Part shown: positions 29,235-37,165 of the stretch, piece after piece | Numbering within the stretch: position 1 is the stretch's first letter | Layout: each line of letters starts with the position of its first letter | NCBI GenBank assembly: GCA_018882895.1 | Contig: VERF01000009.1 | Location: 1-56,504, forward strand | Length of the DNA: 56,504 bases | Reading direction: 5' to 3' | Origin: Candidatus Kapaibacterium sp. | GTDB taxonomy: Bacteria; Bacteroidota; Ignavibacteria; Kapaibacteriales; Kapaibacteriaceae | Notes under the pieces: generated by a model | What the model was told of the DNA's origin: nothing | Database searches by the model: none | Seen by the model: the letters and a program-made list of their open reading frames with translations, nothing else | Position numbers and translations under genes: made by a program

Positions 29235-29887
29235 CGCTTGAAGACGGTTTCGAAAGTCTGCTGCTGGATCGCGCATAACTCCTCGATGCTCACGCCCCGG
29301 ACGGCGGCAGCGGCAGAATAGACGTCAGTAATAGGGGTTTCCTCGTTGTCGGTCTCGAGGAGAAATCGATCGGCCGGACACAGCCGCAGGGCTTCGATCA
29401 GTGCCGGCGACTCACGCAGGATGGTAGGTCCAAACGACAGATACATTCCTGCATCCAGACACTGTTTGGCAAGGTCAGCCCCCTTGACAAAACCATGCAG
29501 TACCCACGGCTGTGAAGGTTTGATAAACTTCTGGATACGGAGAAGCTCGTCGTGCGCCTTGACGCAGTGAATGATAAGGGGGCGGGAAGTGCGCTCGGCC
29601 AGCTCGCTGATGTACTCGAATGCATCGACCTGGTGCGTCCATGGTGATCCGCTTGCACGGTCGAGTCCACACTCACCGATCCCGACGACGAGTTCTTCCT
29701 CAAGCAGGTCCTCCAGCATATCAACCACATCGCGCCAATCAGCGTTCACGTCCCACGGATGAAGCCCGACCGTGCAGATGCCATCGGTCTCGAAGACCTC
29801 CGTTTCGGAGTTGATACGGATGCTGACGACGGACGTTACGTCCGGGTCTGACGCTCGACGGTGCGAATGGGCGTCAATGTATTTCAT
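29231..29887 (-). CDS. TatD family metal-dependent hydrolase
   Basis: 218 aa, shorter than E. coli TatD (about 260) but like other short Bacteroidota members. Metal ligands are visible in YIDAHSHRR (HxH), VGIGECGLDR, PLIIHCVKAHDELL and LLETDNEETPI. HPWD near residue 44 is also typical. Family members act as 3'-exonucleases or D-aminoacyl-tRNA/DNA deacylases; the exact substrate cannot be read. It is first in the minus-strand operon. Confidence 0.9.
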   Translation of the reverse strand: MKYIDAHSHRRASDPDVTSVVSIRINSETEVFETDGICTVGLHPWDVNADWRDVVDMLEDLLEEELVVGIGECGLDRASGSPWTHQVDAFEYISELAERTSRPLIIHCVKAHDELLRIQKFIKPSQPWVLHGFVKGADLAKQCLDAGMYLSFGPTILRESPALIEALRLCPADRFLLETDNEETPITDVYSAAAAVRGVSIEELCAIQQQTFETVFKR

Positions 29888-29954
29888 GTCGGATGAACAG
29901 GTTCACCGCTAAGGCGGAACGGACAATGTGGTTGATGGAGAATGTTGAGACTGG

Positions 29955-29986
29955 TAAATCTAGAAAAGTGCTTGCACTTCCTCAAA
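29955..29986 (-). promoter_or_regulatory. Promoter of the tatD-plsY operon with spacer palindrome
   Basis: On the minus strand TTTG (29983-29986), 20 nt, then TAGATTTA (29955-29962), one base off TAnnTTTG. The spacer carries the inverted repeat AAGTGC-AA-GCACTT (29966-29979), well placed for a repressor. Transcription would start about 60 nt before the tatD ATG. Confidence 0.5.
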
Positions 29987-30392
29987 GATCGGGTGCTCCT
30001 GTGTCAGAAACGCCGCGTTCGGAGGCCAGGCGGGCGGCCTTGGCTAGGGCCTCGTAACGGTGGCGGAGTTCATCAAGACTCTTCTCTTCCATTTCCTCGA
30101 GGTCGAGCATCCGGTTATGGGCCCCTTCGGTGACCCGGATCAGCTCGTCGAGCTTCAGATGCAGAGCCTCGGTATCACGATTCTGCGTGTTCTGGATCAA
30201 GAACACCATGAGGAACGTGATGATCGTGGTTGCTGTGTTGATGACAAGTTGCCAGGTGTCACTGAACCCAAACAGAGGGCCAGAGGCAAGCCACAGAACG
30301 ATAACCAGCATCGCCCATGCGAAGGTCACCGGACGTCCGGCAAAACGTGAAACGGCCTTGGCGAATCTGCCGTAGATCGTTGGTCTGCTCAT
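29982..30392 (-). CDS. Low-affinity iron permease family membrane protein
   Basis: 136 aa from ATG 30392, overlapping the upstream stop as ATGA. It has two membrane helices (VTFAWAMLVIVLWLASGPLF and VINTATTIITFLMVFLIQNT), then the conserved QNTQNRDTEALHLKLDELIR and a charged C-terminal coiled stretch. This matches the family named after fungal Fet4. In bacteria, iron transport by these short members is unproven; the conserved tail suggests a regulatory or small-channel role. Confidence 0.85.
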   Translation of the reverse strand: MSRPTIYGRFAKAVSRFAGRPVTFAWAMLVIVLWLASGPLFGFSDTWQLVINTATTIITFLMVFLIQNTQNRDTEALHLKLDELIRVTEGAHNRMLDLEEMEEKSLDELRHRYEALAKAARLASERGVSDTGAPDL

Positions 30393-30799
30393 GTCGCTTT
30401 CTTTGGTTGGCGCGGAATTGCCAGCCACGAGGCCACGGGAATCAGCACGATGGCGCTGACCATGAGCCAGGTTGGATGCGGAAATTGAAAGAAATTCATC
30501 ACGGTCGCTGCAAGAACAAAGGCACCTATAAGCAGAGAAATCATCTTTTCAGCCCCTCCTGCGATTCGAATGCCCACGTAACTGCCGACAAATGATCCGG
30601 CACTCCACGCCACGAGAAGGGACACCAACTGTTCAAAGGAAAGGCTCTTGGCGTCGAGCAAGACCTCATGATTCTCATCAGGTATGAGACTGCCGCCGGA
30701 AAGGACGGCATGTCCAGCAAACTCAACGGCCATAATGACCAGGCTACTGGCGACTACACCGGTGACCACAGCCAAAACACGTCGCAGAATCGGATTCAT
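30389..30799 (-). CDS. Small membrane protein of unknown function
   Basis: 136 aa with four predicted membrane helices (VLAVVTGVVASSLVIMAVEF, LVSLLVAWSAGSFVGSYVGI, LLIGAFVLAATVMNFFQF and LMVSAIVLIPVASWLAI). The N-terminus MNPILRRVLAVV is basic, which fits an inward N-terminus. I do not recognise a characterised family. It is coupled by ATGA to the iron-permease-like gene. Confidence 0.8.
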   Translation of the reverse strand: MNPILRRVLAVVTGVVASSLVIMAVEFAGHAVLSGGSLIPDENHEVLLDAKSLSFEQLVSLLVAWSAGSFVGSYVGIRIAGGAEKMISLLIGAFVLAATVMNFFQFPHPTWLMVSAIVLIPVASWLAIPRQPKKAT

Positions 30800-30869
30800 G
30801 GATTGGGTCCCTCAGAAAGCACAACTGGAGATTTATTCTCAGAAAGATACGGTCAACTTCGTTTCACGC

Positions 30870-30918
30870 TGGAATGGCAAACGCCCGACCCCACACGGTG
30901 GGATCGGGCGCTGCGTGA
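30870..30918 (-). repeat. 49-bp direct repeat, copy A, with terminator hairpin
   Basis: Identical in all 49 bases to 33008-33056. On the minus strand it contains GCCCGATCCCACCGTG then TGGGGTCGGGC, a strong stem followed by GTTTGCC, placed 18 nt after the stop of the T9SS gene at 30937. It therefore serves as that gene's terminator and forms the left border of the module. Confidence 0.9.
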
Positions 30919-30936
30919 AAACTTAACAGAGAAGAT

Positions 30937-32334
30937 TTATCGCACAAGCACAGCAATGGTCGAAATCTCAGAACCATCAGACAACAAACATCTAACAAAC
31001 ACACTTCCTCGAACCGAGCTCGGCAGTGGTATCTGCACATCAGCGAAGGGTGCTGGGGGACATGTGCCGCGGAAAACCTCTGCCCCAGCAACATCATAGA
31101 TCACAATACGGTTGCGCTGACTCTTGGAACCGCTCAGTGTGAGTAGGAGATTCCCATCGACTGACCGTGCTAGCAGACTATTTGCGTACTTCGTGGATGC
31201 GGCGAGATCCTGTCTTTGCTTCTCCAGTGGTTCAGGTAAGAGTGTAGAGAGAATCCAGTTTGTGTCTGCCTTAGCGCGATCAAAACAACGCTGCGTGTAC
31301 TTCATCAGCCCTATCGATGGCATCAGCCGATCGATCTCATCTGCACGCCCTATCGGAAGCATCACATTAGCAAACACAGCGGGAAGGCAGGAGTCGCCCC
31401 CTAGCTCGGAATAGTGCATTCGGAGATATTCATCTACATACGATGCCTGCATCGTGTCCCATGCAGTTCTGCCAGTCGGATACCAATCATTATGAGCAAA
31501 CCAGCGAGGCATATTCATCAGTGGGGTCGTATGTTCATCGTAGAGCAAATGAGCGACATTCCACTCTGATTGAAGCTTACTATGCTGCAGACCATACGGA
31601 GTAGATCCATACCGATACGGCAATGGTCGGATGTAAACCCTTCGATTTGCGAACTGGTCCGGCAGGGCCAGTCTGTGCACGCATACATCTGGGTTCGTCC
31701 CCTTACGGTTCAGGATAATGCAATCGGGTGTCGCATACAGTTGCACCGAATCGAGCAGCAGCAACCGCTCGCGCGTACTCGCGTCAACGAGTTCGAGCGC
31801 GACCTCGACAGTGTCTCTGACATCACTTGGCAGTATGACATTGTTGACATCCCGCCAGTTAGTCATGTTGCAGACCGAGCCCTCTCTGGTCAGCCTTACC
31901 CTGTTAGTGAATAGAGGTATCGTAGAAATCTGTCGGACGAACGTTAAGGAGGATCCCTCACGGTAGCTAAACACTTGTGTTCGAGCAGCCTCCCCAAGAT
32001 TCCTATCAGGCCCGGGCGTTGGGATCCCACGTAACTTGCAGCAGTCTCCTCGTGAAAAGAACTCCTCGCGAGTCATTTCTAAGAAGACAAACTGCGTATC
32101 GCTTGGGTAGTCAATGCGAACTTCTCCGTATGACCATTCGACGACTGTCGAATCAAAGTCGTCCTTAATGTATGCCAACCAGTTGTGTCTCGCGTACTCC
32201 TTCTTAAAGGAGCAGCGAAGCGCTTCCTGATGCTGCTGTGCAGAAGCGAGAATCGCAAACGCCATGTGTGTTAGAACGACCAACGTCACGAAAATGATCC
32301 TGACGATATGCGAGAAGTTGAATATCCTATTCAC
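30937..32334 (-). CDS. Secreted protein of unknown function with T9SS sorting domain
   Basis: 465 aa from GTG 32334, chosen because GGAGGTTCGTT stands directly before it and the codon overlaps the upstream stop. In-frame ATG 32352 would bury that site. The signal peptide (VNRIFNFSHIVRIIFVTLVV to LASAQ) is followed by about 350 residues with no motif I recognise. The last ~80 residues (LLLTLSGSKSQRNRIVIYDV to SEISTIAVLVR) look like a T9SS sorting domain. GC content is near half by eye, lower than the flanks. It lies downstream of the cysteine-rich gene and is probably co-exported or partnered with it (inference). Confidence 0.8.
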   Translation of the reverse strand: MNRIFNFSHIVRIIFVTLVVLTHMAFAILASAQQHQEALRCSFKKEYARHNWLAYIKDDFDSTVVEWSYGEVRIDYPSDTQFVFLEMTREEFFSRGDCCKLRGIPTPGPDRNLGEAARTQVFSYREGSSLTFVRQISTIPLFTNRVRLTREGSVCNMTNWRDVNNVILPSDVRDTVEVALELVDASTRERLLLLDSVQLYATPDCIILNRKGTNPDVCVHRLALPDQFANRRVYIRPLPYRYGSTPYGLQHSKLQSEWNVAHLLYDEHTTPLMNMPRWFAHNDWYPTGRTAWDTMQASYVDEYLRMHYSELGGDSCLPAVFANVMLPIGRADEIDRLMPSIGLMKYTQRCFDRAKADTNWILSTLLPEPLEKQRQDLAASTKYANSLLARSVDGNLLLTLSGSKSQRNRIVIYDVAGAEVFRGTCPPAPFADVQIPLPSSVRGSVFVRCLLSDGSEISTIAVLVR

Positions 32335-32815
32335 AACGAACCTCCGTACCATCAGTATCAGCGCACGGTGAGTTAAATCTATCCCGAAGACAAGCTTGAC
32401 GTGAGGCCTCTACCTGTGGGCATTCGGCCCCCCATTGCCGCCTGCATGGCGCGAAGTTCGGCGATGCGCATCCACTTGTGGGCTTGACATAGTGATTATA
32501 GTTGCATTGCATAGGGGTCAGACACTGTATGGAATTCGCACAGACTATGCGTTGCGCAGACATGCCAAGACTAGCCTGACTATAGCAGTAGATATAACAA
32601 TTCACTGGACACTTTGCTTGTGATACATAGCAGTGACTCAAAGGGTACCAGTAGTCACCCACCTTCACCTCGAATGGGGTTCCACACATGAGCTGCACAT
32701 CCTGTCCATCTGTTTTTGGGTTTGCTGTGGCTGCAGTTGCCTGGGGTGAGCCAATGGAGACGTCGAAAACGAGCGAGCCGACGACCATTACGAGCATGAG
32801 AAGCAATCGTTTCAT
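32327..32815 (-). CDS. Small secreted cysteine-rich protein
   Basis: 162 aa. MKRLLLMLVMVVGSLVFDVS is a clear signal peptide, with likely cleavage near ATA-ATA at 28-30. The mature part of about 130 residues holds 14 cysteines (for example CPVNCYIYCYSQ, CANSIQCLTPMQC and CASPNFAPC), an even number suggesting disulfides. There is no T9SS domain and no family I recognise. GAAGGAG precedes the ATG, which overlaps the stop of a 17-codon ORF (ATGA). Its stop overlaps the next gene's start by 8 nt. Base composition is AT-richer than the neighbours. Confidence 0.8.
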   Translation of the reverse strand: MKRLLLMLVMVVGSLVFDVSIGSPQATAATANPKTDGQDVQLMCGTPFEVKVGDYWYPLSHCYVSQAKCPVNCYIYCYSQASLGMSAQRIVCANSIQCLTPMQCNYNHYVKPTSGCASPNFAPCRRQWGAECPQVEASRQACLRDRFNSPCADTDGTEVRCE

Positions 32816-32865
32816 TTGTGCACTCCTTCATGGACAGTTAGCGAAACATCTTCATGGCAAAGCAT
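32812..32865 (-). CDS. 17-residue leader ORF (MLCHEDVSLTVHEGVHK)
   Basis: ATG at 32865 stands 6 nt after a perfect AAGGAGG, a strong ribosome site. After 17 codons the stop overlaps the ATG of the cysteine-rich gene (ATGA). The peptide has no signal or membrane segment. It may be a translational leader that couples the module's expression, or a short peptide in its own right. The stretch GGAGGTTCGTT-ATG recurs as GGAGGTTCGTT-GTG at the T9SS gene start. Confidence 0.6.
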   Translation of the reverse strand: MLCHEDVSLTVHEGVHK

Positions 32866-32927
32866 AACGAACCTCCTTGGAAAAGACTAAAATCTGGGAC
32901 GTACTCTGCGACCCCGTATCTGCAAAT

Positions 32928-32935
32928 CAAAGCTA
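32928..32935 (-). promoter_or_regulatory. -7 box for the secreted module
   Basis: TAGCTTTG on the minus strand is an exact TAnnTTTG, 63 nt before the leader ATG. No TTG is found 20 nt upstream, so the -33 element is missing or weak. Confidence 0.4.
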
Positions 32936-33007
32936 TAATGGAATGTGTCACGGTTATGTCATAATTCAGCTTCGCGTCCTTGCGCGCCCTGCTGCGGGCA
33001 CATGTTG

Positions 33008-33056
33008 TGGAATGGCAAACGCCCGACCCCACACGGTGGGATCGGGCGCTGCGTGA
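33008..33056 (-). repeat. 49-bp direct repeat, copy B, groEL terminator
   Basis: Same 49 bases as 30870-30918. Lying 25 nt after the groEL stop, its hairpin (GCCCGATCCCAC/GTGGGGTCGGGC) is the natural groEL terminator. The duplicate 2.1 kb away encloses the leader, cysteine-rich and T9SS genes. Confidence 0.9.
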
Positions 33057-33081
33057 TTTGGGAGGCAACTGATCGCTTGGA

Positions 33082-34764
<1,683 letters not shown>

Positions 34765-35052
34765 TTACTTGATGATCCCGAAGACGTCGGCTTCGCGCAT
34801 GATCAGGTAATCCTCGCCATCGATGCTGATTTCCGTACCGGCATACTTGCCGTACAACACCGTGTCGCCGACCGAAACGGCCATCGGGGTGACTTTGCCA
34901 TCTTCCGACTGCTTGCCGGCGCCAACCGCGATGATGGTGCCCTGCATCGGCTTTTCCTTTGCAGTGTCGGGAATGATGATGCCACCTTTGGTGACTTCTT
35001 CTGCTTGAGCGGGCTTTACCAGCACGCGGTCATGAAGGGGGGTTAGACCCAT
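34765..35052 (-). CDS. groES: Co-chaperonin GroES
   Basis: Heptameric lid of GroEL, 95 aa from ATG 35052 ([20 protein letters not shown]), with GGAGGA ahead. The mobile loop [15 protein letters not shown] and the C-terminal [13 protein letters not shown] are standard. Confidence 0.98.
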   Translation of the reverse strand: MGLTPLHDRVLVKPAQAEEVTKGGIIIPDTAKEKPMQGTIIAVGAGKQSEDGKVTPMAVSVGDTVLYGKYAGTEISIDGEDYLIMREADVFGIIK

Positions 35053-35120
35053 GACTGATCCTCCAAAATGATGTGATACAATTGCGTTCGTTTTGCGCGG
35101 GAACCGCCGATGACGAAACG

Positions 35121-35147
35121 TTAGCACTCATCGTGTGAGAGTGCTAA
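35121..35147. promoter_or_regulatory. CIRCE operator for HrcA
   Basis: TTAGCACTC, nine bases, GAGTGCTAA: a perfect match to the CIRCE inverted repeat bound by the heat-shock repressor HrcA. It lies about 10 nt downstream of the expected transcription start and 68 nt before groES. No similar site is seen ahead of hsp20 or dnaK. Confidence 0.97.
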
Positions 35148-35165
35148 CAAACCCGTCGAGGGACG

Positions 35166-35196
35166 CGAAAATAGAGGGTCAGGGGGCAGGCAGCAA
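35166..35196 (-). promoter_or_regulatory. groESL promoter
   Basis: On the minus strand TTG (35194-35196), exactly 20 nt, then TATTTTCG (35166-35173). The start of transcription would fall near 35158, just before CIRCE, the standard arrangement for HrcA repression. Confidence 0.65.
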
Positions 35197-35202
35197 GTGA
35201 AA

Positions 35203-35259
35203 AGATGGCAGTACACTACGCCATCTCTGACAAAATGACGCCAAGACTGTCATTTTGTC
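35203..35259. terminator. Two hairpins after mlaE
   Basis: GACAAAATGAC, nine bases, GTCATTTTGTC (35229-35259) is a perfect 11-bp stem 19 nt after the mlaE stop. AGATGGC, ten bases, GCCATCT (35203-35226) is a second stem. Together they separate mlaE from the groESL promoter. The first has T-rich arms and should terminate in either direction. Confidence 0.6.
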
Positions 35260-35278
35260 GATAAATAACGAGACACTA

Positions 35279-36058
35279 TCAGAACACTACGCCAAAGATG
35301 GCATCGATGACCAGGATGCTAGCTGCGGAAATCGTAAATGCCCGCACGGTTGAGTGGCCCACCCCTTCGGCACCACCACTGGTTCGGAAGCCGACATGGC
35401 ATCCGATCAGCGCGGTGAAGCCTCCGAAGAAAAAGGACTTAATGATCCCGCGACTGATCTCTTCGATGCTGAAGAACTGCTGGATCGATGCGAAAAATGT
35501 CGCGGCGCTGAAATCGAACTTGATGCTGGTAAGGATAAATGCTCCAACCAAGGCAACAACATTTGAGAACACGGCCAACACGGGCATCATGGTCACTGCT
35601 GCCAAAGCGCGCGGCATCCCGAGGTACCTGTTCTTGTCGATCGCCATCATATCGAGTGCATCTATCTGCTCAGAAACCTGCATTGTGCCGATCTGAGCGG
35701 CAATGGCGCCACCGACTCGACCGGCGATAACGAGGGCCGTCAGCACGGGTGTAAGCTCCGTGAACACCACGGTGGCAATGGATCCACCGATGAAGGGGCG
35801 AGCAATCCCGATGAGATTGAACTTGGCAAAGAGGTTCGTAGCCTGCAATGCAGCGATTGCTCCCGTGAACGACCCGACGAGTACCACCAGAGGCAGAGAA
35901 TCGGAACCGACAATCTTCATCTGATCAAGGACAAGTCGACGGTCCTTGAAGGCACGTGGGAAGTACCGTATGATGCCGATGAGCAAAAGGGCGACCTGAC
36001 CGACTTCGGCGAAGATCGACATCATGATTCGCCCAAATCCTGCGAAAAACTGCGTCAT
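35279..36058 (-). CDS. MlaE family ABC permease
   Basis: 259 aa from ATG 36058 (MTQFFAGFGRIMMSIF). Membrane permease of Mla-type phospholipid transporters at the inner membrane. Five to six hydrophobic segments are seen with the family motifs PLVVLVGSFTGAIAALQ, FTELTPVLTALVIAGRVGGA and GCHVGFRTSGGAEGVG. The usual ATPase (MlaF) and MCE protein (MlaD) are not adjacent. A TTG at 36067 would extend it by three residues. Confidence 0.93.
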   Translation of the reverse strand: MTQFFAGFGRIMMSIFAEVGQVALLLIGIIRYFPRAFKDRRLVLDQMKIVGSDSLPLVVLVGSFTGAIAALQATNLFAKFNLIGIARPFIGGSIATVVFTELTPVLTALVIAGRVGGAIAAQIGTMQVSEQIDALDMMAIDKNRYLGMPRALAAVTMMPVLAVFSNVVALVGAFILTSIKFDFSAATFFASIQQFFSIEEISRGIIKSFFFGGFTALIGCHVGFRTSGGAEGVGHSTVRAFTISAASILVIDAIFGVVF

Positions 36059-36138
36059 AAGCTGCAATCTACGACGATGCCCATCGCTGCGCGAGCAACG
36101 ATGGGCATCTGTTATTGATCGTGGGAATTTGTCGGGTA

Positions 36139-36912
36139 TCAGCCGCGTCCGCCTGGCTTCACGGTATCGCCGCTACCGCCATCGCGTGGTCCGCGTCCAC
36201 CGTCGCCAGTTCCGCCGTCACCGCGTCCGCCTGGCCCCTTACCTCCGGTGCTGTCGTTGCCGCCACCACGTGGTCCGCCGCCCGAGCGGGCGTCACGGTT
36301 CGCGATGAACTGATCAAGCAGGGTGATCTGTGTCTCGGTCAGGATTCCGCGAAGAGCTGTCAGGAAGCGATCGTCACAAGCCTTCAGGGCCGTGCGAGCT
36401 GCTTCGCGCTCAGGGAGATTCTTGATGGCCTCACGTGTGGCCTTGTTGATCTCGCCCATCTTCTTGCGTGCTTCTTCACGCGTCATGGTGCCGGCTTCAA
36501 CAGCTGCCTTCGCCTCTTCGCGAGCGGCCTTTGCACGATCCAGGATTGCGCGTTCAGCGGAACGAAGAGCTTCGAGAGCTGCCGTAGCGCAGTCCTTGTG
36601 AGCAGCCAGAAGTGTTTCAACCTGAGATGCTTGGTCTGGCGTGAGCTTGAGGGCTGCAAGCAGACGGTCAAATGGGCTGCGAGGACCCTTCTGACCTGGG
36701 TTTGGACGCTCCTTGACCGCCATCGGCATCTCAAGAGTCGCATCGGTGAAGTCGACCGGCTGACCGTTCAGGTCGAACGTCGTTTCGACATTGGCAAACA
36801 TTGCCATTGGCTCTGCTGGGTTTGAACCCAGTTCGGAGCAAGCTACCAGACCGAGTGCCATGACGGAAAAGGCAACCATGGCAAGCGTCTTGAAGACATT
36901 CTGCGTTTTCAT
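36139..36912 (-). CDS. Lipoprotein with CpxP/Spy-like helical region and glycine-rich tail
   Basis: 257 aa from ATG 36912. The signal ends in the lipobox LVAC (about residues 22-25). A helical middle (LKLTPDQASQVETLLAAHKD, then MTREEARKKMGEINKATREA and ILTETQITLLDQFI) resembles LTxxQ-type Spy/CpxP periplasmic chaperones, with two copies of the LT-x-x-Q pattern. The last ~50 residues are a Gly/Asp/Arg-rich low-complexity tail (RGDGGTGDGGRGPRDGGSGD). Role unknown; a periplasmic or surface stress protein is the best guess. Confidence 0.8.
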   Translation of the reverse strand: MKTQNVFKTLAMVAFSVMALGLVACSELGSNPAEPMAMFANVETTFDLNGQPVDFTDATLEMPMAVKERPNPGQKGPRSPFDRLLAALKLTPDQASQVETLLAAHKDCATAALEALRSAERAILDRAKAAREEAKAAVEAGTMTREEARKKMGEINKATREAIKNLPEREAARTALKACDDRFLTALRGILTETQITLLDQFIANRDARSGGGPRGGGNDSTGGKGPGGRGDGGTGDGGRGPRDGGSGDTVKPGGRG

Positions 36913-37165
36913 GATCGTATTCCTAAAAGTGTTGGTGAGAGAATTTTTCGTGCGTTGTGAAGAGCGCTCATCGTGGCGCACAGTGGAAGATGCCGGGAGT
37001 CGAAAAATGGTTACAGCCACTTTTGACTTTTTTTCGTCTTGGCAAACGCACCTCCCGGGATTGTCCGGCGGCAACGGGAACGGATAACAAACGTACGGGG
37101 AAAACGTCGTAGTTTTTCGGTTCTCTGCCACCGAAACTCTGACTCACCCAAACGGAATTCGCGCC

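Noticed and set aside
30870-33056. Insertion sequence or integron cassette
   Set aside because: No transposase, integrase, attC-like site or terminal inverted repeats were found; only the 49-bp direct copies support mobility.
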